From Candidatus Gastranaerophilales bacterium (GTDB lineage Bacteria > Cyanobacteriota > Vampirovibrionia > Gastranaerophilales > Gastranaerophilaceae): a stretch of DNA of 64,000 nucleotides. Positions within the stretch are counted from its first letter, which is position 1. The number at the start of each line of letters is the position of its first letter. This document shows positions 46,319 to 55,288 of the stretch, piece after piece. The notes beneath the pieces are model-generated. The model was not told the DNA's origin. It saw only the letters and a program-made list of their open reading frames with translations, and made no database searches. The DNA is taken from assembly GCA_947624325.1 (NCBI GenBank), contig CANQJT010000005.1, forward strand, positions 1 to 64,000, in the 5' to 3' direction. Both the position numbers and the translations under genes were made by a program.

Positions 46319-47311
46319 ATGGCAAATTTAACTATGTATAAAGTAGAATCATACAAACAGGAATATTATAAAATCTTTTCGGGACTTTATAACGATTTTA
46401 AAAATTCCGCTTTTACTGATTATAACTTTGAACTTATGCCTTTAGATTATGAGTCTTTTATAAACAGCATAGAAAAAGGCTTATTAAATTGTTTGATATT
46501 ATTTGAAGATAATATTCCGACCGGATTTTTGGTTTATACAACGGTAATTTCTGAAGCACTGGAATTAAACATTATACATTGTCTGGGCAGCGAAAATCTT
46601 AATTCAAAAAGAAGAGCTTTACTTGAAAAATTTATTGAATTAAATAAACACATAATGCGTGAAAAAGTGGTTACTTATCCACTATTGGGGAAACAAGGCA
46701 CATTTGCGGACGAAATATTAAATTTCGGATTTAAAATTATTAATACAGCAGTATTGGCATTGGATTTAACCGATAAAGAACTTCTTTCAAGAGTTCAGCA
46801 GGTTGAACTTCCTGTTCTCGGCAATGAATATACACTATCTAACTGGAAAACCACATATTTTAAAGATGCAGCCGAACTTGTTCATCAGGCATTTAAAGAA
46901 TCCTCTGATGCTCTATTTGACAATCGTTTTATGTCATTCAACGGCTGCAGAGATATATTGGAAAAAATCACTGAAAATGTATATGGTGATTTTCTTCCGG
47001 GTATTACAAAAATTTTATTACATAAAAAAAGACCAATCGGAATATGTTTTGCAAACCTTACAAATAATTCAATCGCAAATATCCCTATTGTTGCAGTACT
47101 TAAAAAGTATAGGAACAAAGGGTTTGGTAAAATCTTATTAAAAAATACAGTTGAAAATCTTATTACATCTGCAAATGCCGGCAGTTGGAATGTAAGAGAA
47201 CTAAATGTAAGCTGTGACGAAGATAGTATTCCTTCCGTCAATATGTATAAAGCTATCGGATTTAATGTAAAATATACATATCCTCAAGCATATCGTTCAA
47301 AATATAATTAA
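46319..47311 (+). CDS. GNAT family N-acetyltransferase
   Basis: A 330-residue protein with a C-terminal GNAT domain: the acetyl-CoA loop reads VLKKYRNKGFGKILLKNTVENL (about 260-281), preceded by beta strands ANIPIVAV and followed by LNVSCDEDSIPSVNMYKAIGF. The N-terminal half (1-160) looks like a degenerate second GNAT-type domain. Substrate unknown. AGGAAG precedes the ATG by 11 bases, and the gene is 12 bp after ribBA. Its stop overlaps the convergent 67-aa gene by 4 bp. Confidence 0.85.
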   Translation: MANLTMYKVESYKQEYYKIFSGLYNDFKNSAFTDYNFELMPLDYESFINSIEKGLLNCLILFEDNIPTGFLVYTTVISEALELNIIHCLGSENLNSKRRALLEKFIELNKHIMREKVVTYPLLGKQGTFADEILNFGFKIINTAVLALDLTDKELLSRVQQVELPVLGNEYTLSNWKTTYFKDAAELVHQAFKESSDALFDNRFMSFNGCRDILEKITENVYGDFLPGITKILLHKKRPIGICFANLTNNSIANIPIVAVLKKYRNKGFGKILLKNTVENLITSANAGSWNVRELNVSCDEDSIPSVNMYKAIGFNVKYTYPQAYRSKYN

Positions 47312-47511
47312 TTGTTACTAAATACAACTTTCATTGTTGCTAAATTCTTTATGGCAAGCATTTTATGCTTATTTTTTTGTTCTTCATTTATTTGAAAAAT
47401 CCTTGTCATCCTTTGAATTTCCGCAACTTGAAATCTTGTTGAAAGTTGAAACCTATTTTTCACCGGTTCACAAGTGGTGCCTAAAATTTCATTTAATTGC
47501 TGCTCGTTCAT
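47308..47511 (-). CDS. Small basic protein, 67 aa, function unknown
   Basis: MNEQQLNEILGTTCEPVKNRF... with GGAGATTTT directly before the ATG, so translation is credible. It is helical and basic (QINEEQKNKHKMLAIKNLATMK), with a single Cys and no membrane segment. It could be a small nucleic-acid-binding or regulatory protein, but nothing specific is recognisable. Its stop overlaps the end of the convergent GNAT gene. Confidence 0.6.
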   Translation of the reverse strand: MNEQQLNEILGTTCEPVKNRFQLSTRFQVAEIQRMTRIFQINEEQKNKHKMLAIKNLATMKVVFSNN

Positions 47512-47645
47512 AAAATCTCCGAATAAAATATAAAATAAATTAAATCCTCTGTATTTATATAAAGTATTTTTTTATTCAAAAATTGCCTTACATTTAACAA
47601 TTGTAAAATTTTATGTTACATTTATTTTATAAAGGAGAATTGCTT

Positions 47646-48089
47646 ATGATTATTGATACTTTAGACAATTTAGAAAAATATATAAAGTTACATCCTGATT
47701 TCAAAACGGTATTTGATTATTTAAAATTACATAATCTTAATAACATGGAATGCGGAAGGCATGAATTAAAAGGCAATGAAGTCTTCTTCAACCTTCAGGA
47801 ATACGAGACAAAACCAGTTCAAAAACTTGAAGCACATAAAAAATATATTGATATTCAAGTTATGATTAATGGCGAAGAATATATGGGCTATACGAACATT
47901 GAAAATACCAAAGTGATTGAAGAATACAATGAAGAAAAAGATGTAATGTTCTTAAACGGGAATGTTGATAAATTAAGAGCCGATAATAAAACTTTTTTAA
48001 TATTTTATCCGGAAGACGCTCACATGCCTGCATTATGTACAGATAAACCCCAAAAAGTAAAAAAAGCTATTTTTAAAATTTTAATATAA
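47646..48089 (+). CDS. YhcH/YjgK/YiaL family protein (DUF386 cupin)
   Basis: A 147-residue beta-sandwich (cupin-like) protein. The family motifs are LNNMECGRHELKGNEVFFNLQEYETKP and HKKYIDIQVMINGEEYMGY, with the metal-ligand His and Glu residues, and FYPEDAHMPAL near the end. Relatives are linked to sialic acid or other sugar breakdown (anomerase-like). No sugar catabolic genes adjoin. AAAGGAG precedes the ATG at 47646; an upstream in-frame ATG at 47613 precedes that site. Confidence 0.9.
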   Translation: MIIDTLDNLEKYIKLHPDFKTVFDYLKLHNLNNMECGRHELKGNEVFFNLQEYETKPVQKLEAHKKYIDIQVMINGEEYMGYTNIENTKVIEEYNEEKDVMFLNGNVDKLRADNKTFLIFYPEDAHMPALCTDKPQKVKKAIFKILI

Positions 48090-48187
48090 CTTAAACAAAT
48101 GTAACTTTAACACTAGTCAAAAACAAAAATAAGAGTTAAAATGTTAAAGAAAATTTTTAGAATTAGCAAAAAGGGGTAAAGGTAAAT

Positions 48188-48295
48188 ATGAAATTTAATT
48201 TTGTTAATCTTTTAATTGCGTTAGTTAACCTTTTTACTGATTGGTTCTCATCCAATAATAAAAAAATGGCATATTGTCCAGTAAGAAATAAATAA
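48188..48295 (+). CDS. Small hydrophobic peptide, 35 aa, upstream of a radical SAM gene
   Basis: MKFNFVNLLIALVNLFTDWF followed by a short polar tail, SSNNKKMAYCPVRNK. AAAGG lies before the ATG. Residues 4-20 could span or coat a membrane; the tail has one Cys and is basic. Two readings fit: a small membrane peptide (as in type I toxins) or a substrate of the radical SAM protein encoded 65 bp downstream. It lacks the repeated Cys, Gly-Gly or charged leader of typical RiPP precursors, so the second is only a possibility. Confidence 0.5.
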   Translation: MKFNFVNLLIALVNLFTDWFSSNNKKMAYCPVRNK

Positions 48296-48300
48296 TTTTG

Positions 48301-48328
48301 TTGATAATATTTTCTTAATATATATAAT
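48301..48328 (+). promoter_or_regulatory. Promoter before the radical SAM gene
   Basis: TTGATA (48301-48306), 16-bp spacer, perfect TATAAT (48323-48328). Transcripts from here would start near 48335. Confidence 0.65.
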
Positions 48329-48331
48329 AAT

Positions 48332-48351
48332 CCTTAAGAGAAAAATTAAGG
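48332..48351 (+). promoter_or_regulatory. Hairpin covering the ribosome binding site of the radical SAM gene
   Basis: CCTTAA (48332-48337) pairs with TTAAGG (48346-48351), which is part of the SD TTAAGGAG. It would form on readthrough mRNA from the peptide gene but not on mRNA started at about 48335. Confidence 0.4.
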
Positions 48352-48360
48352 AGATTTTAC

Positions 48361-49350
48361 ATGCCTTCATATCATTGTCATAAACTTGAAACATCGTTAC
48401 ATTTTCTGCCGAGAGATATTAAATTTTGCTGCAGCTGCGCAGAAGGTCCCGGCATTGCAATAAAAGACTACAATAAAATTAATAAGAAAGATATTGAAAA
48501 TGTAAAATCGAAGTACATAAAAGCATTAAGAAAAGGTCAAATACCAAGACAATGCCAAGGCTGCACCGAATACGAAGAAATTCATAATGAACCTGAAAAA
48601 AATTTATTTGCTTCGCTTTTTAAAAAAGAAGAACCTCATCCTGTAAGTTATTTAATTGTTGATAATTTTACACAATGTAATTGTAACTGCATATACTGTT
48701 CTCAAAAAATTTTATACAACGGAAAAGAAACAAATTATTCTCTTCTCCCACTTATTAAACAATTATATGAAAATAATATGATTGATAAAAACAGCCTAAA
48801 AGTTGAATTTCAAGGAGGAGATATTTCTTGTTTGAATGAATTTAATTTGCTTTTAGAAGAATTTAAAAAGAATAATTGCACTAAGTATGCAATTCATACT
48901 AACAGCATAAAATATATGCCTCAATTGGAAACTTTAAATGATACCCCTGAAAGTTTTATATGTATATCTCTTGATTGCGGAACAAAAGACACTTTTAACA
49001 AAATAAAAAATGTTGATGCGTTTGAACAAACTGTAGAAAATATTAAAAAACTAAGGGATAATTCAAACATTAATCTGAATTTAAAATATATTATTATTAA
49101 AGGTGTTAATGATAATCTTGATGAACTTAAAAACTTTTTAAATCTTTCAAAAGAATTAATTAAAAAAGGAGCCGTTATACTTGATATTGACTATAGAGAC
49201 ACCATTATGAATCATTCATATAAATTTACAGCTCCAAGTCATTATAAAGAATTATTCCATTATGCTGAAACATTCTGTAAAGAAAATAATATCAATTATA
49301 CGATTTCAGATCTGACAAAAAATATATTGTCACAGTCAGAAAATAATTAA
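48361..49350 (+). CDS. Radical SAM protein with extra N-terminal cysteines
   Basis: A 329-residue radical SAM enzyme. The [4Fe-4S] motif is C106-x3-C110-x2-C113 (QCNCNCIYC), followed by the GG(E/D)-type strand EFQGGDIS. An N-terminal cluster region carries C23, C24, C26 and C65, C68 (FCCSC ... CQGC), probably an auxiliary Fe-S site, placed N-terminally instead of in a C-terminal SPASM domain. LETSLHFLPRDIKFCC is reminiscent of radical SAM proteins near polysaccharide genes. Reaction unknown. A 35-aa peptide gene lies just upstream. Confidence 0.85.
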   Translation: MPSYHCHKLETSLHFLPRDIKFCCSCAEGPGIAIKDYNKINKKDIENVKSKYIKALRKGQIPRQCQGCTEYEEIHNEPEKNLFASLFKKEEPHPVSYLIVDNFTQCNCNCIYCSQKILYNGKETNYSLLPLIKQLYENNMIDKNSLKVEFQGGDISCLNEFNLLLEEFKKNNCTKYAIHTNSIKYMPQLETLNDTPESFICISLDCGTKDTFNKIKNVDAFEQTVENIKKLRDNSNINLNLKYIIIKGVNDNLDELKNFLNLSKELIKKGAVILDIDYRDTIMNHSYKFTAPSHYKELFHYAETFCKENNINYTISDLTKNILSQSENN

Positions 49351-49420
49351 AACTTGATAAATGTTTATTTTTTACCTAATATCAAACATGTAATCAGAAT
49401 TAATGAAAGAAGGTAGAATT

Positions 49421-50197
49421 ATGTCAAGAAGACCTGTTATTGCAGGGAACTGGAAAATGCACAATCTCCAGCAGGCTGCGATTGATTTAACAAACGGAAT
49501 TATGCAGGAATTAAGAAGCGAAGATAAAAATGCGCTCCCCGAAGTAATAATAGCTCCTACATTTACATCACTTTATGCCGCTAATAAAGCTTTAAAAGAT
49601 TGCGGATGCGGTAAAGTAAGATTAGCCGCTCAAAACTGCTACTTTGAAGAAAAAGGCGCATTTACGGGTGAATGTTCCGTTCAAATGTTAAAAGATACCG
49701 GATGTGAATATATTATTATCGGTCACTCTGAAAGAAGAGAATATTTTGGTGAAACCGATGAAATGGTTAACAAAAAAGCTAAAGCTATTTTAGCTGAAGG
49801 CATAGTACCAATTATATGCTGCGGTGAATCTTTAGAACAAAGAGAAGCAGGTGTTACTGATTATCATATAGCATCTCAAATCACAAAAGCATTAAGAGAT
49901 ATATCTGCATCTGATGTTGCCAAATCAATTATAGCTTATGAACCCATTTGGGCTATAGGTACAGGTAAAACTTGCGACAGCACTGAAGCAAACAGAGTTA
50001 TTGCAATGATTAGAAATGTTGTAAAAGGTTTATATGATGCAAATACCGCTGATTCAATAAGAATTCTCTACGGCGGAAGTGTTAAACCTAACACTATTAA
50101 AGAACAAATGGCACAATCAGATATAGATGGCGCTTTAGTCGGCGGTGCAAGCTTAACGGCTGACAGTTTTGCTCAAATAGTTAAAGGTGCTATGTAA
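49421..50197 (+). CDS. tpiA: Triosephosphate isomerase
   Basis: Interconverts dihydroxyacetone phosphate and glyceraldehyde 3-phosphate in glycolysis. It has VIAGNWKMH with the catalytic Lys, IIGHSERR with the catalytic His, AYEPIWAIGTGK with the catalytic Glu, and the phosphate loop ILYGGSVKP. It is 258 residues from the ATG at 49421, which GAAGGT precedes; an in-frame ATG at 49403 lies before that site. A strong terminator follows. Confidence 0.97.
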   Translation: MSRRPVIAGNWKMHNLQQAAIDLTNGIMQELRSEDKNALPEVIIAPTFTSLYAANKALKDCGCGKVRLAAQNCYFEEKGAFTGECSVQMLKDTGCEYIIIGHSERREYFGETDEMVNKKAKAILAEGIVPIICCGESLEQREAGVTDYHIASQITKALRDISASDVAKSIIAYEPIWAIGTGKTCDSTEANRVIAMIRNVVKGLYDANTADSIRILYGGSVKPNTIKEQMAQSDIDGALVGGASLTADSFAQIVKGAM

Positions 50198-50214
50198 TTA
50201 AAATTTTATATTTT

Positions 50215-50242
50215 AGAGGCGCCCTACGGGCGCCTCTTTTTT
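50215..50242 (+). terminator. Intrinsic terminator of tpiA
   Basis: GC-rich perfect stem AGAGGCGCCC/GGGCGCCTCT with a TAC loop and six T. Its end touches the stop codon of the convergent hydE. Confidence 0.95.
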
Positions 50243-51230
50243 AATAATTATCTTTGCGAAATCCTTTTGAAGTTGATATTTTTCTTCCTATTGATTCTAT
50301 TTTGGATTTTATACATATTGCGCATTTATCGGGCGACTCATTTATACATATTTTATCAGGGTATATTTCATACTTTGCCCTGTATTTTGTATCAGTCATA
50401 TTAGGCATTACAACATTTGCGCCCGATTTTAAAGCAATTATCCTGCCGTTCGGATGAAGTGTTTCCATAGCTGTTGTTGCAGGGATATTAATCTCTTTTA
50501 AAATAAGTCTTATAACCGCCATAACTCTTAAAGCAAGATTAAAATTATCCTTTTTTGCATTAGCGAGCGGAGTATTTGGGTGAGGAATTAAAGGCCCCAC
50601 CCCGACCATATCGGCATCAAGCTCTTTAAAAAATAGAATATCATCAGCTAAAGCTTCAATACTTTGATTGGGAAGCCCGACAATACATCCCGTTCCCGTT
50701 TCATAACCGAGTTCTTTTAATTCATACAGGCATTTTTTGCGGTGTTCGAAATCCATATTGGGATGAAGCTGTTTATATAATTCTTTATCCGTCGTTTCAA
50801 TTCTTAATAAATATCTGTCCGCTCCCGAGGCTTTAAAAGCTTTATAATCTTCAAAGCTTCTTTCACCTATACTTAAAGTCACAGCTACATCATAATTTTT
50901 TATTTTTTCAATCAGATTGCAGATTTTATCCCTTGTATAATATTTATCTTCTCCTCCTTGAAGAACAACCGTTTTATATCCCATATTTACGGCATTTTTT
51001 ACACAGTTTAAAATTTCATCCTCAGACAATCTGTACCTTTCAAGCTCCTTATTTTCCGCTCTGAGCCCGCAGTAAAAACAGTTACACCTGCATATATTTG
51101 TAAACTCAATTAAACCCCGAAGATGTACAAAATCACCTTTATATTCTTTTCTGACCTCATCGGCTTTACGAAAAAGTTCGTCATCAGAGGATTTTAATAT
51201 TTCAATTATGTCTTTTTTATTTAAACTCAT
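50241..51230 (-). CDS. hydE: [FeFe]-hydrogenase maturase HydE (radical SAM)
   Basis: Radical SAM enzyme that helps build the 2Fe subcluster of [FeFe]-hydrogenase. The motif is C47-x3-C51-x2-C54 within LRGLIEFTNICRCNCFYCGLR. RYRLSEDEIL, TVVLQGGED, DRYLLRIETT, MVGVGPLIPHPNTPLA and IPATTAMETLHPNGR all match HydE rather than BioB. The C-terminal Cys triad KIC...KCAIC, seen in some HydE, is also present. No hydF, hydG or hydrogenase gene is in the window. It is probably leaderless. Confidence 0.87.
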   Translation of the reverse strand: MSLNKKDIIEILKSSDDELFRKADEVRKEYKGDFVHLRGLIEFTNICRCNCFYCGLRAENKELERYRLSEDEILNCVKNAVNMGYKTVVLQGGEDKYYTRDKICNLIEKIKNYDVAVTLSIGERSFEDYKAFKASGADRYLLRIETTDKELYKQLHPNMDFEHRKKCLYELKELGYETGTGCIVGLPNQSIEALADDILFFKELDADMVGVGPLIPHPNTPLANAKKDNFNLALRVMAVIRLILKEINIPATTAMETLHPNGRIIALKSGANVVMPNMTDTKYRAKYEIYPDKICINESPDKCAICIKSKIESIGRKISTSKGFRKDNY

Positions 51231-51238
51231 ACTAATGT

Positions 51239-51267
51239 AGAATACATTCAGATATAAAAAATATCAA
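51239..51267 (-). promoter_or_regulatory. Promoter of hydE, probably leaderless
   Basis: Minus strand: TTGATA (51267-51262), 17-bp spacer, TATTCT (51244-51239), then 8 nt to the ATG at 51230, with no ribosome binding site. Confidence 0.6.
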
Positions 51268-51268
51268 G

Positions 51269-51297
51269 TTCAATTTTTTTTAAATATGTGGTAACAT
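51269..51297 (+). promoter_or_regulatory. Candidate promoter of the atp operon
   Basis: TTCAAT (51269-51274), 17-bp spacer, TAACAT (51292-51297). A leader of about 15 nt carries AAGGAA before the atpB start. It overlaps the divergent hydE promoter region. Confidence 0.45.
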
Positions 51298-51318
51298 AAA
51301 TTTGTAGTAAGGAAAATT

Positions 51319-51993
51319 ATGGGCGAACACTGGGCAGGTTATATAGGCAGTTTTCATGTACACTGGGACACATTAATAACAATGTGGGCCGCAATGCTCA
51401 TTGTTATAATTATTTCATTTATTCTTACAAGAAAACTTGAAATTATTCCAAATAAGCTGCAAACATGCGCCGAAGGAGCAATAAAATTCTTTCTCGGTAA
51501 CTTATCCGAAGTTAAAAACGGAGAAAAACATATCCCCATTGTTGCCTCATTGTTTTTATTCATCCTTACCGCAAACTTAATGGGGCAGCTCCCTTTAAGA
51601 TTAATTCACTTAAAGCAGGGCGAAATAGCCTCCCCTACAAATGACATAAATCTAACGGCAGCACTGGCTGTTATGGTTTTACTATACTATCTGTTTCAAG
51701 GGTTTAAAGAAAAAGGAATTCACTATATATATCACGGGCTAAGCATTACGGGAATTATAACAACTCTTGTTGATTTGCTTGAAATGATAACAAGACCTTT
51801 AAGCTTGGCAGTGCGACTTTTTGCGAATATTTTGGCAGGGGAAATACTTGTGTCGGTAATCCTTGGTATATTTGCCTTTATGGCGCCCATACCCGTTATG
51901 TTGTTTGAAATATTCGTTGCCTTCTTACAGGCATTTGTATTTATGATGCTTACTATAGCATACATATTAACCTCGGTTTCGGAAGAACATTAA
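51319..51993 (+). CDS. atpB: ATP synthase F0 subunit a
   Basis: Membrane subunit forming the two proton half-channels. It has 224 residues with five or six helices. The essential Arg lies in the helix RPLSLAVRLFANILAGEIL, and HIPIVASLFLFILTANLMGQLP is typical of the bacterial and plastid proteins. The first gene of an a-c-b'-b-delta-alpha-gamma operon; no atpI precedes it. AAGGAAA precedes the ATG. Confidence 0.97.
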   Translation: MGEHWAGYIGSFHVHWDTLITMWAAMLIVIIISFILTRKLEIIPNKLQTCAEGAIKFFLGNLSEVKNGEKHIPIVASLFLFILTANLMGQLPLRLIHLKQGEIASPTNDINLTAALAVMVLLYYLFQGFKEKGIHYIYHGLSITGIITTLVDLLEMITRPLSLAVRLFANILAGEILVSVILGIFAFMAPIPVMLFEIFVAFLQAFVFMMLTIAYILTSVSEEH

Positions 51994-52014
51994 TTGAAAG
52001 GAGAATAAAAAATT

Positions 52015-52236
52015 ATGGCAGATTTAGCAACATTAGGAGCAGGATTAGCTATCGGACTTGCAGGTTTAGGTGCGGGGCTTGGGCTTGGTATTGCTACTAA
52101 AGGCTTAATGGAAGGTATCGCAAGACAGCCTGAAGCTTCAGGTAAACTTGTCGGATTCTTTATCATCGGTGCAGCCTTAGCAGAAGCCTGCGGTATTTAC
52201 GGACTGCTTATCGCATTTATGCTTATCGGTAAATAA
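52015..52236 (+). CDS. atpE: ATP synthase F0 subunit c
   Basis: Rotor-ring hairpin of 73 residues with a Gly-rich first helix (GLGAGLGLGIATKG), the RQPE loop (37-40) and the ion-binding Glu57 in ALAEACGIYG. Sodium-type rings have Gln in helix 1 and Ser/Thr after the Glu; here those positions are Leu24, Ala58 and Cys59, so proton coupling is more likely. AAAGGAG precedes the ATG. Confidence 0.97.
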   Translation: MADLATLGAGLAIGLAGLGAGLGLGIATKGLMEGIARQPEASGKLVGFFIIGAALAEACGIYGLLIAFMLIGK

Positions 52237-52247
52237 CGGGCTATATT

Positions 52248-52706
52248 ATGGAATTTGATGCTACTTTTATATTTGCGGCAATAAGTTTTATTTTGTTTGT
52301 TTTTGTTATGAACAAAATCTTTTATGCTCCAGTCTTGAAGATTATGAAAGCAAGACAGGATTTTGTCGAACAAAACTACACATCTGCAAATCAAACAAAA
52401 GAAGAAACTAAAAAACAAACGGAATATAGAGAATCAGAACTTGAAAAATCCAGAACACTTGCCCGCAATAAAATAGCAGAACATTCTAAAGCCTTAAAAG
52501 AAAATCAAGCAAAAAAGCTTGCCGATTATAAAACGGAATTATACTCCGATATCGGTAAACAAAGGGACGAATTAAAACAATCAGCACTTGATGCAAAAGA
52601 AACCCTTAAAGATACTGTTGTTGATATAGCAAAAAATATATCCGATAAGCTTTTTGGTTCTTCCGTTACTACGGAAACCATAAATAAATCCAAAATAGAA
52701 GAATAA
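52248..52706 (+). CDS. atpF': ATP synthase F0 subunit b'
   Basis: First of two peripheral-stalk b-type subunits (152 aa): a short N terminus, one membrane helix (about 8-23, FIFAAISFILFVFVMNKIF), then a long charged coiled coil. Two distinct b genes side by side are typical of Cyanobacteria, plastids and some alphaproteobacteria, giving a b/b' heterodimer. The start is 11 bp after atpE. Standard position and length support the call more than sequence identity, since b subunits diverge quickly. Confidence 0.9.
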   Translation: MEFDATFIFAAISFILFVFVMNKIFYAPVLKIMKARQDFVEQNYTSANQTKEETKKQTEYRESELEKSRTLARNKIAEHSKALKENQAKKLADYKTELYSDIGKQRDELKQSALDAKETLKDTVVDIAKNISDKLFGSSVTTETINKSKIEE

Positions 52707-52709
52707 TTT

Positions 52710-53210
52710 ATGAGTAACTTATTTCAAACTTTAATACATTCAAATACCATAAACTTTTTAATTGTTTTGTCATTGCTTTTATTTCTTATGTCAAAATTAA
52801 AAATCGGGAATAAAATCGATTTAATGCGCAATGAAATAAAAAACTTTGTTGATGAATCGACAAACGAAAAAAATCTTGCGGAAAAAGAATTGGAAAACAT
52901 AAATAATAAGATTAAAAACCTTCCGAAAGAAACTCAAGAAATAGAAACAAGCGCTCAAAAGAATATTGAAGGGTTTGAAAAAAGAATTGAAAATGAATTA
53001 AAAGATAAAATGCTTGATATTAAAACAAGTTCAGACAGAATTTTAAATTTAGAAATCAAGCAGTTTAAAGCAAAACTGACAGGGCTGTTATCCGAAGCTT
53101 CAATAAATCTTGCCCAAAAAAATGCGATAGAACAACTTGAAAACAACAGAGAACTTCATAATAAATACATTTATGAAGCCATAGATGAAATTGACGGTAT
53201 TAATTTATGA
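52710..53210 (+). CDS. atpF: ATP synthase F0 subunit b
   Basis: Second stalk subunit of 166 residues: membrane helix at about 12-29 (TINFLIVLSLLLFLMSKL), then a coiled coil to near the end. It starts 3 bp after the b' gene and its last 4 bp overlap atpH (ATGA), so translation is coupled. No ribosome binding site is seen beyond the AGAAGAA in the b' gene end. Confidence 0.9.
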   Translation: MSNLFQTLIHSNTINFLIVLSLLLFLMSKLKIGNKIDLMRNEIKNFVDESTNEKNLAEKELENINNKIKNLPKETQEIETSAQKNIEGFEKRIENELKDKMLDIKTSSDRILNLEIKQFKAKLTGLLSEASINLAQKNAIEQLENNRELHNKYIYEAIDEIDGINL

Positions 53211-53764
53211 AAACAGGCGATTTAAAAAATATTAAAATAGCAAGAAAATATGCGGATGCTCTTTATAAATCGGCAAAAGAGGCGGATTTGTGCGAAAAGA
53301 TATACAATGAAACCCTTTTCGTTCATGAAACCTTAAAATCAAATAATAATCTGAATGAATTTTTACAAAGTCCTTTAATTAAAAACGATGATAAAAAAGA
53401 TGTTATAAATAAACTCTTTACACCTCACACAGATAAACTTTTGGTAAATTTCCTTAATATACTTATTGATGAAGGAAGATTTAATGCCCTTAACGAAATA
53501 ATTAACAAGTATTCTGAGATTTATTACAAAGAAAAAAATATAATAAAACCCGTTATAATCTCAGCGGTAGAATTGGATGATAACCAGAAACAAGCCGTTT
53601 TAAATAAGCTTGAAACTAAACTAAAAAAACAAATAGAACCCGAATATATTATAAATAACGATATAATCGGAGGCTTAATAATTGAAATAGACGATAAAAC
53701 AATAGATTGCAGTATAAAAACCAAATTTGATAACATGAGAAAAGAATTAGCAAAAGGAAATTAA
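53207..53764 (+). CDS. atpH: ATP synthase F1 subunit delta
   Basis: Links the F1 head to the b/b' stalk. It has 185 residues: an N-terminal helical domain ([19 protein letters not shown] ... FLQSPLI) and a C-terminal part ending in [27 protein letters not shown], where G-G-x-x-x-x-x-D-x-x-x-D is the family's final signature. It overlaps atpF by 4 bp and lies 1 bp before atpA. Confidence 0.95.
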   Translation: MKTGDLKNIKIARKYADALYKSAKEADLCEKIYNETLFVHETLKSNNNLNEFLQSPLIKNDDKKDVINKLFTPHTDKLLVNFLNILIDEGRFNALNEIINKYSEIYYKEKNIIKPVIISAVELDDNQKQAVLNKLETKLKKQIEPEYIINNDIIGGLIIEIDDKTIDCSIKTKFDNMRKELAKGN

Positions 53765-53765
53765 T

Positions 53766-55286
53766 ATGACTACAATAAATCCTGACGAAATTACATCAAT
53801 AATAAAAGAAAAACTTCAAAACTACGAAAACAAACTTGAAGTAAAAAATATAGGTGTTGTCCTTGAAGTATCGGACGGCATTTCCAGAATATACGGACTT
53901 AGCGACGCAATGAGCTCCGAACTTGTTGAATTTGAAGACGGAAAAGGAACTCTCGGGATTGTATTAAATCTGGAAGAAGATAATGTCGGTGTAGTTATTT
54001 TAGGCGATTATACCCACATAAAAGAAGGTATGACGGTAAAAACAACGGGAAGAATAGCATCAGTTCCCGTCGGTGAAGGACTGCTCGGGAGAATAATTAA
54101 CCCGACAGGCATGCCTGTAGACGGCAGAGGGGATATAAATTACACAAAGACAAGAGCAATAGAAAGAGTAGCCCCGGGTATCGTAACGAGAAAATCGGTA
54201 TGTGAACCATTGCAAACGGGTCTAACTGCGATAGACGCATTAACCCCGATAGGCAGAGGGCAGAGAGAACTTATAATCGGCGACCGTCAAACGGGGAAAA
54301 CCGCCATTGCAATAGATACAATAATAAATCAAAAGGATAAAAACGTAATCTGCATATATGTTGCGATAGGGCAAAAGACTTCAACTGTTGCGCAGTTAGC
54401 TAAAACACTTGAAAATTACGGAGCAATGGAATACACAATAATAGTATCCGCTCCTGCCAATGAATCTGCGCCTGCTCAATATATAGCACCTTTTGCTGGA
54501 TGTGCCATTGCGGAAGAATTTATGGAGGAAGGAAAATCGGTATTAATAATATATGATGACCTTTCTAAGCACGCACAGGCTTATCGTGCAATGAGTCTGC
54601 TGTTAAAAAGACCGTCAGGCCGTGAAGCATACCCCGGTGATGTATTTTATCTCCATTCAAGACTGTTAGAAAGAGCCTGCAAATTAAATGACGAACTCGG
54701 AGGCGGAAGCATAACGGCTCTGCCGATTATTGAAACACAGGCAGGGGATGTATCAGCATATATTCCGACAAATGTAATATCCATTACGGACGGACAAATC
54801 TTCTTAGAATCGAATTTATTTAACTCGGGGACAAGACCTGCAATAAATGCAGGTATATCGGTATCTCGTGTGGGCGGTGCCGCTCAAACAAAAGGTATTA
54901 AACAAGTTGCAGGTAAATTAAGGCTCGATTTGGCTCAATTCAGAGAACTCGAAGCCTTCGCACAATTTGCCAGCGACCTTGATAAAGCAACAAAAGACCA
55001 GTTAACAAGAGGTCAAAAACTTACGGAAGTATTAAAACAGCCTCAATACTCACCATTAACCGTTGCAAATCAGATAAGTATACTATTTGCAGCAAATGAA
55101 GGACTGCTTGATGATGTCGCTAACGATAAAATTAAGGACTTTAAAACAGGCTGGTTTGATTTCTTTGAATCAAATATGAAAGAATTATCCGATAAATTAA
55201 ATGCGGGCGATAAACTCTCTGATGAAGATAAAAAAGCTTTAACGGATAAATTAAATCATTTTAAAACAAACTTTTTTGAAGGCTAA
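53766..55286 (+). CDS. atpA: ATP synthase F1 subunit alpha
   Basis: Non-catalytic nucleotide-binding subunit of 506 residues. Walker A is [32 protein letters not shown]-type segment ([21 protein letters not shown]) and the arginine finger [10 protein letters not shown] are canonical. It begins 1 bp after atpH and is followed 2 bp later by atpG. The catalytic beta gene is not in the window. Confidence 0.98.
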   Translation: MTTINPDEITSIIKEKLQNYENKLEVKNIGVVLEVSDGISRIYGLSDAMSSELVEFEDGKGTLGIVLNLEEDNVGVVILGDYTHIKEGMTVKTTGRIASVPVGEGLLGRIINPTGMPVDGRGDINYTKTRAIERVAPGIVTRKSVCEPLQTGLTAIDALTPIGRGQRELIIGDRQTGKTAIAIDTIINQKDKNVICIYVAIGQKTSTVAQLAKTLENYGAMEYTIIVSAPANESAPAQYIAPFAGCAIAEEFMEEGKSVLIIYDDLSKHAQAYRAMSLLLKRPSGREAYPGDVFYLHSRLLERACKLNDELGGGSITALPIIETQAGDVSAYIPTNVISITDGQIFLESNLFNSGTRPAINAGISVSRVGGAAQTKGIKQVAGKLRLDLAQFRELEAFAQFASDLDKATKDQLTRGQKLTEVLKQPQYSPLTVANQISILFAANEGLLDDVANDKIKDFKTGWFDFFESNMKELSDKLNAGDKLSDEDKKALTDKLNHFKTNFFEG

Positions 55287-55288
55287 AA

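Noticed and set aside
50241-51230. Biotin synthase BioB
   Set aside because: The motifs around the cluster and the conserved GVGPLIPHPNTPLA and ATTAMETLHPNGR segments, with the C-terminal Cys triad, fit HydE; no other biotin genes are near.
52015-52236. Sodium-coupled c ring
   Set aside because: The Gln in helix 1 and Ser/Thr next to the carboxylate that define sodium-type rings are Leu24, Ala58 and Cys59 here.
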